A stretch of 64,000 nt of DNA from Camillea tinctor (Eukaryota; Ascomycota; Sordariomycetes; Xylariales; Xylariaceae), in the NCBI GenBank assembly GCA_022578605.1, contig MU394083.1:330040-394039 (forward strand), in the 5' to 3' direction. The notes beneath the pieces were generated by a model. That model was given only the letters and a program-made list of their open reading frames with translations, was not told the DNA's origin and searched no databases. The translations under genes were made by a program, and so were the position numbers. Of the stretch, positions 37,468 through 47,773 are shown in pieces; the stretch's first letter is position 1, and the number at the start of each line of letters is the position of its first letter.

Positions 37468-39224
37468 TTTGGCTCCTATTGGGATGAACGCCTGACCATG
37501 AGATGGGAGGTAGGTGGGCAAGTATAGGTAAACTATGTTGTGGTTGTGCGTAAATCCAACTTCATCATCGGCAAACGGTAGAGTGAGTAGTTGATGATGA
37601 ACCCCTAACCTAACTCATCAGATACCACCTGGGTTAGGGTTATTCTCAACTGTAGTCTGCGACTAGAGACGGGATGAAAGATCAAAGATGTTGATGACAG
37701 AGATCAAGCATGAATATCATGTGTAGAATGAAAGACTGATGTTTTGTTTTGTAGTTAGCTTATATAGATCTAAGCTGTAATAAGTTGAGAGTCAAAAGTT
37801 GGGAATCACGGAAGACGAGGCAGGAAGATGAGAGAGGAAGATGAGGGGAGCAAAAAGTTGGCCAGTGCCAGGATATGTAGAAAAGTAAGGGGGAACACTT
37901 GATGCCAACTGCTAAAATACTCGATTTCTCTACCCAGGTGCCAGACAGCAGATAACAAACTCGTTGGGCTACTATGGATGACAACATATACCTGACAACA
38001 CTAACCTACCAGCTACCTATTAATGCCCGAATTTAGCTACCTAACCTAGGTACATACTTACAATCTTCATCATGCACATAGCCGTATGACCTCCAGAGCC
38101 GAATATAAAAAAAATGATTGCAATCGGTTTAATTAATATAAAAATGGTGACGACGACAATACCAATTCTTATTTTTTTTTTCATCCTATAAAGTAGACGA
38201 CAGTAGGAAAAAGAAAAGGCGTTCCAGCGCTGATAAATTTTGCAGCATCGGACGCGTTCAACGCCTATGAAAGAAAAGTGAAAAAGCACAACCTGAAATA
38301 AAGAAACCCCCTTTCCCTCCCTTGAACCTTGCCCCCTGAAATACCATACAGAAAAGAAATCCCATCGACCCTCCAACCACGTCCTTACACCCGAAAGGCT
38401 AAACGAAAGAACAAGAGAAATATTTCGTAGTCAAATGAACGCATTTTAGAAACTGTTCATGATAACAGTTTTCTTTCTTTCCTTCTTTTTTTCTCCTTTT
38501 CCCTCATCGTGTCCCTTTCATCCCATCCTCGTCCTCATCCTGCGTTTGTATCGTATCGTACATCCGTTTCAGCATGACCCATTAAAGAGTTTGGTTTTTA
38601 TGTTTTTCTCCCCCTTTTCCTCTCCTCCACTCTTCTTTCTCCATTCTTCCTTATAAGTTGATCTTCTCTTGCTTCTTTTTTTCCGGAGTAGAACAAGAAT
38701 ATGAAGAAGCAACGAAGTACGGAAAAGAGAGAGAGAGAGTGTGTGTGTGTGTGTGAGTAGAAGAGAGAGAAAATATGAGGGAAAAAATGATAAAAACCTT
38801 CGCAACCCCCACGCCGGGCTCGGAAAACATCGTCAAAGTTCAGTTCATATCGGTTAATTACGCCCCGGCGTGAGCCTCATCAAGTATCTCCAATAAAAAA
38901 ACAAGCCAACAAGTATCCCATCCCTGCGCCTCCCCCTTTTGACTCCCAATTCCCTCTAGTATAACGAAGAAAAAGTAAAGGGAGCAAGGCAAAATAAGAA
39001 ACACCAGACCGAAACCGAGCGAACGACCATCTAGGAAAAAACAGCAGCGAGAGCTAGTGATTAAGTAGAGAGAATTTGCAAATGGCAAATTAGCTTATAT
39101 GTAGATAGGTAGGCGTGGGTAGGAAGGTAGGTTAGGTAGGTATGTGGTTGTTATTTTTTTCACTTGATTATTATATACCTCCCCATTCCCTTCCTCTCTC
39201 TTTCTTTTTCTCATCGTCTCTTGC
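37468..39224. other. Spacer: MYND gene promoter and Ace2-like 3' region
   Basis: Upstream region of the DUF4470-MYND gene, followed by the long downstream region of the Ace2-like gene. It contains CCTAAC/TTAGGG-like pieces (37608-37645), a TACCTAGGTA palindrome near 38043-38052, long T-rich pyrimidine runs (38459-38650) and a GA/GT microsatellite. No gene is supported. Confidence 0.55.
38727..38754. repeat. Compound (GA)6(GT)8 microsatellite
   Basis: A GA run passes directly into a GT run. It produces the Ser/Leu- and Thr/His-rich frames on the minus strand. Confidence 0.9.
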
Positions 39225-41663
39225 TCAAGTGGTGCTGAACAGGAAATCGTCGCTGGTCGCGAACATGCTGACGTCGGAAAAGGCCTCGTCGACAAACTTG
39301 CCGTCCGAGCCCAGCATCAGCATGCTCGAGTCGTTGGTGAACTGCAGCAGGATGTCGTCGTCGGCGGCGGCGGCGCCGTTGTCGCTGTCGAGGCTGCTCA
39401 GGTGCGCCGGCACCGCCTCCACGTCGAAGTACCGCGTCGTCGGCGGCGGGGACGACGACTGCGAGAGCTCCGGCGGCTCCGCGTAGTGGCTCGCGATGCT
39501 CTTCGCCGGCGACGCCGGGTGCGACGATGCGATCGCTTCCGGGTGCAGCGACATGTGCGACAGCTGCGACACGTATGAGTGCACGCTGCCGGCGGAGGGG
39601 GACGGCGCGCCCAGCGAGGGCTCCGTGGTCGCGAGGGAGGGCATGGGCGCCGACGACGAGACGAGCCCGTGCAGGCTGCTCGGGTTCATGGTGGTGCCGC
39701 CGAGCGACACGTCCATGATGTCGTCGAGCATGTCGAACTCGTTGTCCATATTCTCGGGCGAGTTGACCGCCGAGCTGTCCGAGTAGCCCGACTGCGACGA
39801 CGCCGATGACGTCGACTTGTTCTTCTTGCGCGTGCGCGTCGACTTCTCCTTGCGCTCGTCCATGTCGGGTCGGTGCTTGCGCGGGCGCCCACGCTTCACT
39901 ACCTTCCGGACTACGCCGTCGAACGCGCCGATGCACATGCCGCGCTGCTTATGCCTGGTGAGAGCGTCGTGGCGCGCGAAGCTGTTGCCGCACTCGCAGG
40001 GATACGGCTTAATGCCGGTGTGGATCTTTGCATGACGCTTGAGGTCGTGCTGGCGGACGAAGCATTTCTGGCACGTGGGGCACTTGTACTGTCTGTCGTT
40101 CAGGTGAGTCTGCACGTGAGACTTAATGTTCTCTTTCCGGCCAAACTTCTTGTTGCAGTCCTCGAAAGTGCAGACCCACTTGTTGTCGCGCGGGTCTGGT
40201 CCTTGGATGTACTGTTGGATGTCATCGAGGGTAATACCCGTGGTAGTCTTGGTCTTCTCAATATCGATACTGGCAATGCTGGCGGCGCTGGCAAGGCTGG
40301 CTATCGATTCATTGCGGCGGTGGTGATGAGGGGAACACCGACGTGACGATTTTCCTTCTTTCTCTGTCGAGGGGGCTTCGTCACTAGTGGTCGACTCAGG
40401 GCCGACACTGGATAGCCTATGTTCAGACTTGTAATCAAAGGGCCCCCGAAACTCGATCAGGCTGGAGGTAGCAGGGGACGGGTGGTGCGAGTAGTCTGAT
40501 GCTGCGCTCATCGGGTGTGAAGACCCGTGAAGGTTATCAAAGGAAGTATCGATTCGGAGACCCTCGTGAACGTTACCCACGTTCATGAAGTCGGATGAAG
40601 TAGCCGATACTGGTGGGTCATAGGCCCCGGTTGCAGGCATCGTGTTGGCTCTGTGGGGGCTAGGCATCATGGCCTGAGCTTCGGCAGCTTGCCGCATCTC
40701 ATCAAAGGTTGTCCGGGGTCGCCGGCTGGCCGATGGTCTCGCCGGCTTTACGGTTTCTTCAGCCGACTCATCATATCCTTCGGTAAACCGTTGCGGACGC
40801 TGACTGTGCTTAATGGTTCTGTTATGGGGTGTATCTCCGGGGGTAAGTGGGAAATAGTCTAGGAACATGTTAGTCATTGATTGGCAATGGCGTCCTGGGG
40901 ACCGAGCCTCACCTGTTCCATCTTGTCTAGTGGGCGTGAGTGGTCTCTGCGGTTCTTCGACACTCATATTTTCAAACTTGCTGACTCGATCCAAAATTCC
41001 ATTGCTAATCCTTCTAGAGCTTCTGCGGCTGCTTGAACTCTCGCCCTCGGAGATCCATCCCGTGGTTCCGTTAGGGCTGTCGTGGAAGTTCATGAAAGTT
41101 GGTGTGGATAAAGTGCTGGAAGGGAAAATGTCGAAGTCCGAAGACGCCATATTGCTGGAGAAGCTCTCCTGATTCTTCTTCACCATGACTTCCATGGGTG
41201 AGTTGTACATGTCAAAGTTAATATGCATGTTTTGGTGAGGCGGAAGGCCATCGAAACATTGTCCATCAAAATTGGACATCTGGGGTGTCCCCAAGGGGGA
41301 CACAAGATAGTTCTCGTCGTTTGCCAAGTTCGCGTACGCGTGCTGCGGGCCCGGGCGTGCTATGCGTTGCTGCTGCGCTTCTCGCAGCACATGCTGTGGT
41401 GTATTTGCTAATCCTGTATTGTTAGTAGGGGTACTTACCATGTTAAACTCCTGCCGTATTGCGTGTTGCCGGGTGTCCAGGCTCATGCCTCTCCGGTGGG
41501 ACATCCGGGCTCGTTGGTGTTGCTGTTGTTGGAATTGGTGTCGTTGGTGCTGGGGCAGGTTGTTGGCGATCTTTATCGTGTCGAAGGCCGTCGGTGTCGA
41601 ATTTTGGCGTCGGTGTTGACGTTGTCGGGCCTGAAGACCGCTCGCTGACGGATTGGACAGCAT
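39225..41663 (-). CDS. ACE2: Ace2/Swi5-type C2H2 transcription factor
   Basis: Two exons, 41663-40913 and 40858-39225, give 794 residues. The 54-nt intron has donor GTGAGG, branch GACTAAC and acceptor CCTAG. It is in frame and has no stop, so a naive read gives 812 residues. The N-terminal 490 residues are Ser/Pro/Gln-rich and disordered, with several SP/TP sites as in Cdk/Cbk1-controlled factors. Three zinc fingers follow: CTFEDCNKKFGRKENIKSHVQTH-like, CPTCQKCFVRQHDLKRHAKIH-like, and a short third with PCECGNSFARHDALTRH. A basic GRPRK AT-hook-like end (VVKRGRPRKHRP) comes next. Finger order, the unusual CECG third finger and the GRPRK tail match yeast Swi5/Ace2 and Aspergillus Ace2, which drive cell separation, wall remodelling and conidial genes. 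The C-terminus is acidic and probably activating. The last 700 nt are far more GC-ending than the rest. Confidence 0.85.
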   Translation of the reverse strand: MLSNPSASGLQARQRQHRRQNSTPTAFDTIKIANNLPQHQRHQFQQQQHQRARMSHRRGMSLDTRQHAIRQEFNMVSTPTNNTGLANTPQHVLREAQQQRIARPGPQHAYANLANDENYLVSPLGTPQMSNFDGQCFDGLPPHQNMHINFDMYNSPMEVMVKKNQESFSSNMASSDFDIFPSSTLSTPTFMNFHDSPNGTTGWISEGESSSSRRSSRRISNGILDRVSKFENMSVEEPQRPLTPTRQDGTGEARSPGRHCQSMTNMFLDYFPLTPGDTPHNRTIKHSQRPQRFTEGYDESAEETVKPARPSASRRPRTTFDEMRQAAEAQAMMPSPHRANTMPATGAYDPPVSATSSDFMNVGNVHEGLRIDTSFDNLHGSSHPMSAASDYSHHPSPATSSLIEFRGPFDYKSEHRLSSVGPESTTSDEAPSTEKEGKSSRRCSPHHHRRNESIASLASAASIASIDIEKTKTTTGITLDDIQQYIQGPDPRDNKWVCTFEDCNKKFGRKENIKSHVQTHLNDRQYKCPTCQKCFVRQHDLKRHAKIHTGIKPYPCECGNSFARHDALTRHKQRGMCIGAFDGVVRKVVKRGRPRKHRPDMDERKEKSTRTRKKNKSTSSASSQSGYSDSSAVNSPENMDNEFDMLDDIMDVSLGGTTMNPSSLHGLVSSSAPMPSLATTEPSLGAPSPSAGSVHSYVSQLSHMSLHPEAIASSHPASPAKSIASHYAEPPELSQSSSPPPTTRYFDVEAVPAHLSSLDSDNGAAAADDDILLQFTNDSSMLMLGSDGKFVDEAFSDVSMFATSDDFLFSTT

Positions 41664-41773
41664 CGTGAAGGAGTTGAGTTCGGAAAGGAAAAGGTGAAGG
41701 GGGATGAGGCCGTGTTGATGATAGAAGTTACTGATTGCCTTATTATGGCTACCAGTTGGTTCCGAAACTGCAT
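41573..41773 (-). other. Overlapping upstream ORF in the Ace2-like leader
   Basis: An ATG at 41773 opens 66 codons, out of frame with the main start at 41663 and running 91 bases past it. If the leader intron at 41774-41866 is spliced, this ATG lies exactly at the exon junction. An overlapping upstream ORF would lower translation of the main frame. Whether the transcript includes it is unknown. Confidence 0.4.
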
Positions 41774-41866
41774 CTACCCGTTAGCATCTTCGAGGTACAT
41801 ATATATGTAGATTGCTGTTGTTTGGAATCGACGAAGCAACGAAGTAATTGGGAATAGGCTTCTTAC
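41774..41866 (-). other. Probable 5'-UTR intron of the Ace2-like gene
   Basis: Donor GTAAGA (first base 41866), branch GCTAACG and acceptor GGTAG (last base 41774) define a 93-nt intron with good fungal consensus, upstream of the coding start. Confidence 0.5.
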
Positions 41867-43763
41867 CTCACGCAGCGCAAGCCAGTCAGGCCGGGCAGAT
41901 TGGCTTTTACGTTGTATTCAGCAGCAGCAGTAGGCAAACCTGGCGGACGAGAACTAGATGTAAGTAAGTGCCTTGATCAGGCAGATGTCAGTGTGTGGTC
42001 GACAGGAGACCTTATTCGAAGAGGCTCTGGTGGAGAGGATGTGTAAGTGTGTTGAGTATCAAGATACTCGGTTTGTAATGCAACTGGAAATCGAATCCCT
42101 GGTTCGAGGAAGACGAAGATGAAGTTAAAGATGAAGATGGAAATCTAAGCAAGGTCTTCTCAACAGCTTTGGATATTGTCAAGGATAGGTAGACGTGAGA
42201 TGGTGCGATTGGAGCTACCCGCAGCAGTAAAATGTGCCGGGGTTAGGTGTAGTTCATCTGTGTTGACAGTGGTTGCCACGGCGACTGTCACCGGTTCACC
42301 TTTAGGTACCTAAGTACCTTGTCCACAACCTTAAATCTGCCGCGGCCGAGAGCGCCTCAGGTACATCTCTGCTGTCCAATAGCGCGCCGCCACTATGGTT
42401 TAGCGATCCACTTGGAGCTAAGAGTCGATCTTCGATTGCGACCGCTCCACTGAAAACCTGCTAACTTGCCAACTAACGTCATTCGATTTCGCCCATTCGA
42501 TGTCAACAACTGAATTGAACTTGCTTGGACCAGTCCGGCCGGTCCCATTCGATTCGTCCCGTCTTTGGTCACTTACACAATCTCGAAATAATCTTGCACT
42601 AATGTACAAACCTGCACGATATAGAGAGTTCGCATGTGCATTGAAATCCAGGGTTTTTGGTTTTATTCTATTTTTGTATTAACTTTCCCAGTCCTGCTTG
42701 ATTTTTCTTGTTCTTGTGTCTCTTGTAAACTCCCATTGAGTTTTGAATCGGTGCTTAGTGCTGTCAATATGGTATTTTATTTATTTACTAGGTTTCTCCA
42801 CTATTGATATCTCCCAAATACGATCATGAAGGTACTTTTCCTCTGTCCATTCCCTTTTCCTTCCCTATCCGGCTAATACCTCACCATAGCAACCAGTCAA
42901 GTTGTCATCCAGCGATCCTTTTACTTCACAATCTTGGTTAACTTTGCGTGTCAACAGCCAAGCAACTAGCCTTATAAGAGAGCCCTCCATCACCGCCTTT
43001 TTTCACAATTGAATCTTTTGTCCGGACTATCATATCTTAACTGACTCGACTCCGAAATCGCCGGCCTGGTTCCGCTGCTCTTCTGAGTAAGCGTTCTATG
43101 TGTTGTCCTGAACCCCGAGTGTACTTATTTGGTATCTCCTCACTTCAGCTAACTTTTTCCCCGTCGCAATAACCATGTCTCACTCAAAAGAAATATGAAA
43201 TCCCAATTACATCCGTGAGTACCGAGTGTAAGAGATTATCGTCAATGGCCCGCAACGCCGACCAACTGCCTATTGTCGCTGGTGCATATCGAACAACGTG
43301 GCTCACTAGGGTTCTTTATTGGATACAAGGGGTCCTAATACGTAACATCTTGCCTATTTCTTCTACGAACAATTCAGAAGCACGGGTCATTATGTATCCC
43401 AATCTGAATATCTATCGTCGTAGCACCCTGTCTCACATCCTCTCATCATATTTTCTCCGTCAAAAGTGGGTAGTATAATACGATGATCATCAACCGACAC
43501 TACCGAGCATCTAGATCTTTTATAACGCCGACTCGAAATCTCATATTTTACCCTTCTTGCAACATTGGAAAGACGGAGGTTTAGTAAGTAGTCTCATATC
43601 TGCTCAATAAGTTAACGAAACTATGAGCGGAATTGTCCATTTGATTCGTAATTATCAGATGAACATTTTGTGAGCATTGCCATGATGATTAAGACAACGG
43701 GGTCCCCATCCTAGCTAACAGCTAACGCGTGAGACTTATACGGGCCGGATCCCCATACGAGCT
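41867..43763. other. Upstream region of the Ace2-like gene
   Basis: Promoter-side DNA with a TAGGTACCTAAGTACCT motif at 42302-42318 and C/T-rich patches (42680-42900). Short open frames on both strands (for example 43215-43478) show no recognisable protein. Confidence 0.5.
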
Positions 43764-44757
43764 TCAAAGTAAATAGCGGTGACACAAATGGCATTCCTCA
43801 ATAAAGGCTTGGATAGGCAATGATGCGCCATGATAGTTGGCATACCTTAATAGACCTGGAATCCAGTGATCAGCAACATTGCGGGGAAAATGTATATGAC
43901 CAAGATCACTAAAGCTCTTTAGTGAATGAAGTAGATAGGCACAATCTTCATGATAGTTTCGATATTCGTCTGCTTGAGAGACAACTGGTCCAGCTAGAGA
44001 AGACTCGGCCGATATAGAATAAAACAACCTATGATCTTAACTTGCTTCTTCCATGAGGCTCAAATATGTCTATACAAGCTCATAAGCTACTGCAATGCCG
44101 TACTCTTGCATGTTGATCCTACACGGCGCTATTCATGTTTCAGTATCATATTGGTCAAGCTATAGTCTCCTAACAGGTTCCATTGTTTAGCAGATGCATC
44201 TCTAGCGATTGGTTTCTTCTAATATCTTCTACGAAAAAGCTTATATAGCTATTTGCTTTCTTCACTCGCCTCTCAAGACCCGCTCGATCTTCTCTAGAGA
44301 CCGGAATGGGCTTCCCCGCCATCGCCTCGAGACGAATTAATGTCTTAACCACGCACTATTATCATTGTCCATAGAGTCTATTATTGCGGTGTCTAATCTA
44401 TTGTGCATTAGACGATTGTGGGTTTCAAGAGTCGGGCTAAAGAGGAGGAAAAAGAAAAGAAAGACGACTAGGTTAGGGAAAAAGAAGGAAAACTCTGCAA
44501 AATTACGCACAGCAAGCCTCCGAACATTGAACATAACAATCGACCTCGGGAACTCATCTGACGCGTCGGGAATCGCGTCCATCTGTAGTGTGGCGAAGCA
44601 TTTCGACTCGGCCTCCTCTAAACACGCCAATACGCGTTACAAAAATCTGCATTGGTGAATAGGCGTGTTTTACCGATACCGGATGCACATGAGCAGATGA
44701 GGTGCACGGTGTCAACTTGGTCCTAGCGAATGAGGCTTCGTTAACCACGTGTGATCA
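43764..44757 (-). pseudogene. Broken P-loop protein remnant, unknown family
   Basis: On the minus strand several frames read as protein in succession but are broken between. First is a segment with a Walker A-like motif at 44666-44686 (HLICSCASGIGKTRLF), ending in a stop. Next, in another frame, comes LACLEEAESKCFATLQMDA through SIVMFNVRRLAVRNFAEF; after a pyrimidine-rich stretch the same frame resumes with HNRLDTAIIDSMDNDNSA. It passes by a one-base shift near 44350 into VVKTLIRLEAMAGKPIPV, which runs to a stop at 44170. A separate frame, 44027-43764, holds LHSLKSFSDLGHIHFPRNV. The picture is one ATP/GTP-binding gene with at least two frameshifts. Family and role are not recognised. Confidence 0.5.
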
Positions 44758-46873
44758 GTCATCTTTGCAGAGTAGGTTTCGAGAAGAATGTCAAGGACTT
44801 CCCCGTACATGTTCGTGTACATAATAAAATAAAATGAGTGCACTGATTGGAACTGCACTTGTATGTCGTGTTCATAGATTCATAGATGCATAGGCAGTAT
44901 CACTACCCACGTATGGCCCATAGAAATAACCTAACATCACATACCCTGGATGGTGGATCTCGTAGCAAGCATCCTGATGCAAGAGAATAGGAGATGATAT
45001 GTGCCTACGGCATTCTGAGAATTCATCCTAGTTGACATTTTCCCCCCTCTTTCAAATGAGACTAAGCTCCCAGTGACTCTTGATACTCTCATATAGGGGC
45101 TAAGAATTGCGCATCAATATTGCCAAAATGGGGTTATAAATTCTTGCTTGGTAGCTGTCTTCGTATGGTCCTATATATGGATGCTAACTGCATATCTTCA
45201 TGTTGAGTGATAAATTAGACTATTTATCATTTGCGATGGGGTTTTCGGTCAGTTTAGTTGAATTCCTAAACCCTAATCCTCCGACAATGAAGTTATATAT
45301 GAAAGATCCTTTTACCAGCCTAGTGGAATTCTGAGAATGAAGTAACCCTAACCCCTAAAGCTGGGTTTTCGTCGTCGAGGATATTAAAGCGTCAAAGCAT
45401 ATCTAGTCCTAAGTTTATAGTTAGTTTACGTATCTAAAGTTTTCGTGTGAGATGTCCTTGCAAGAGAAGCTGATCAAGAAATATGACCCCTTTATTTCTT
45501 CTTTCTCCCTTGTCCGCCGCAATGCTATACTCAGAATACAATATTACTTCATTCCAACTTGAATGAAGCTTCATATCCAATTGACTACCTCTGCCTTGTA
45601 AATTAAAACATCATTTATACTAAAGAAGGAGAGATCACTTGAGAACCTCGGATATAGACAGAGTATCCAGTTCCAGAATAATAGTAAACCAAATACTCAA
45701 TTATGTAGCCGTTTTGATATGACCGGAACATTAAGTAGTAGCCCTATTGAATTATATGATGTGTCAATATTGTTGAGAGCAGCGTAATAGACTCTAAGGT
45801 ACCTAAATGGCGATGCTCACCCCATAAGGGAACAAAGAGAGTGTTCTATGCATAAGCAACTTAGCGGTAGTTGTATGTAGTTCCTAGTGTCCTGCATAAT
45901 AGCATCATGATTACTAAAGTTCTCGCTAGGGTCACTGTGACAAGGATATAACTTGGTAACGCTTTAATATCCTGTTACTAGACAATGGTAGCAGATATAT
46001 TTCCTATCCCAAATTTCAAAAGCTTGACCAAATGATCGAAAAAAGATAATATCACTCGACTTGGCCTGGCCTCTTAGTCCCTAGAATATACTTACATCTA
46101 GTGTACATCATAGCCATGATATTATTAAAAACGACAATTTACTATAGAGACTACAGAGAGGCTTGTATGAGACTATTAACGAATTGATACATCTAATCTA
46201 GGAGTTTTGTCTATTTGGAAAGTCGAATGGAGAGGGTGTTCCTTCCGATGTTATTAACAATATGAAATGATGGACATCTTCAACTCGTCTTACACATTTG
46301 TGGTATATTGAATATCTTAATGGTTTAACTTACCTAGAAGCAGCGTAGAATATAGGTAGAACGAAAATCTTTAGCATCGATGTGGCTAATCTCTGCACGG
46401 CTTCACAAAGTACCATGGGAACAGCATAAAGGATTTACTTAGCAACCACAGAACAATTACCTTAGTCCTCTAACTTAAAGCTAGCAAAAAGAACAATTGA
46501 TGTCAAAGGCTCCTTAGATTGCATTGCTAAATCTGTGAACAACCCTCTTTCAACCAATCGAGAAGAATGCCATATTTAAGCCACGAAACAATGGTAACAA
46601 AGAGCTCTAGAACCTCACAATAGCCAATAAACGATTGTTTATATTCAACCTCTTTCAAAGGTATGAACAGAGTATCAATTGGACAATAGGGTTGTTCTCC
46701 CACGGCCTTTTTTTTTGTCTCTTGAATGTCTATATATTGAGCTCTTTCTCGAAATGATCTCTATCTCTTTTCACTAGAATCAACAATTATCACACTATCG
46801 AGAGTTCTTTACAATACTAAAGCAAGTCATTCAACCCTGATATCCCCCTGAAGCAAGAAAACCCTCAATCACA
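44758..46873. other. AT-rich spacer upstream of the HMG-box gene
   Basis: About 2.1 kb of AT-rich DNA without any open frame of note. The final 150 bases become pyrimidine-rich (about 46706-46780), fitting a promoter and leader for the HMG-box gene. Confidence 0.6.
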
Positions 46874-47773
46874 ATGGCGTCTCAAAACTATTATCAGGGG
46901 GCTGGAAACATGGCGGGTGACGCCTTTCCCCTCCGATATGATCCGTATGAGTCGGCAGCGCCGGTGAAGAATCAGGGCAATAATTACACGTGGCCCGCGT
47001 CATATCCCAGCTTTGATAGCTCTTTGAATGTTGAAGACTTCGGATTGGGTCTCGATAATTTGACTTGGCCTGCTCCTGCACAACAATGGCAGCCAAATCC
47101 ATCGTATTCAATCTACCCCGAGGAACCACTACTGCCGGTCGGTACAGATTTCTCTTTCCAACCTTTCTACAATGGGTATCTACCCACCTACCCCCAATTC
47201 CCCCCACAACCACCCGTTCAACCCGTCAATACGGGCGCTCAACTAACATCACGCCGCAATGCAGAACCGGCCCGGGAAGAGAGCGAATTGTCGTCGCCGT
47301 CTCCCGCGCCACTGCCGACTCGTCGGATTCTGAAGCTAAGACGCAAGTCCAAGCTGCAGAAACGCAAGATGAACAAGCAAGCTCCGGAACCGGTAGACCT
47401 GCCGGGGCCCCTGAGCACGCTTGTTTCCGAGGGCAGCACGCCAGAAGCAGAGGTGGAGAAGTTCGTGAACCGGAGCGTCGACACGCGACTCGAAGAGTTC
47501 GCGGGCTACAAAGATGGCCGGGTACGACGCCCTCTCAACGCGTTCATGCTGTACCGCAAGGCCTACCAAGTCCTCGCGAAAGAGTACAGCGATGATTTGA
47601 ACCACCAGAACATCTCGAAGACGTGCGGAGCGAGCTGGCGCACTGAGACCCCGGAGTGCCGTGAGCGCTTTGCCAAGTTCGCCACCACCGAGCTCGAGAA
47701 CCACCGCCTTGCCTTCCCCGACTACAAGTACACGCCAAGAAAGTACGAAGGGACTGCTCTTGACTGGGATTAA
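46874..47773 (+). CDS. Intronless HMG-box (MATA_HMG-type) protein
   Basis: A single open frame of 299 residues; the start at 46874 has context ACAATGGC. Residues 1-125 are Tyr/Pro/Gln-rich and disordered. A basic stretch follows (RRILKLRRKSKLQKRKMNK, about 155-175) that could be a nuclear localisation signal. The HMG box lies at about 215-290, opening with RRPLNAFMLYRKAYQ and continuing through NHQNISKTCGASWRTE to FPDYKYTPRK, and it ends the protein. The Asn-Ala-Phe/Tyr-x-Leu-Tyr-Arg start and the YKYTPRK end fit the sequence-specific fungal group that includes mating-type and Ste11/FMF-1 regulators. No alpha-box or other mating-type neighbour is present, so this is not evidently a mating-type locus. 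A DNA-binding regulatory role is likely; the target is unknown. Surroundings are strongly AT-rich, while the gene itself is balanced and looks intact. Confidence 0.88.
   Translation: MASQNYYQGAGNMAGDAFPLRYDPYESAAPVKNQGNNYTWPASYPSFDSSLNVEDFGLGLDNLTWPAPAQQWQPNPSYSIYPEEPLLPVGTDFSFQPFYNGYLPTYPQFPPQPPVQPVNTGAQLTSRRNAEPAREESELSSPSPAPLPTRRILKLRRKSKLQKRKMNKQAPEPVDLPGPLSTLVSEGSTPEAEVEKFVNRSVDTRLEEFAGYKDGRVRRPLNAFMLYRKAYQVLAKEYSDDLNHQNISKTCGASWRTETPECRERFAKFATTELENHRLAFPDYKYTPRKYEGTALDWD

Noticed and set aside
37608..37645. CCTAAC and GGGTTAGGGTT pieces resembling telomere repeat
   Set aside because: Only one or two imperfect units and not in tandem; not an interstitial telomere.
39211..39936. 241-codon minus-strand frame rich in Arg, Gly and His
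   Set aside because: An off-frame shadow of the GC-rich end of the Ace2-like gene.
41414..41438. A stretch in the Ace2-like gene with GTAAGT, CTAAC and TACAG in order, like an intron
   Set aside because: It is only 25 nt, too short to splice, and its removal would break the frame; it is read as coding.
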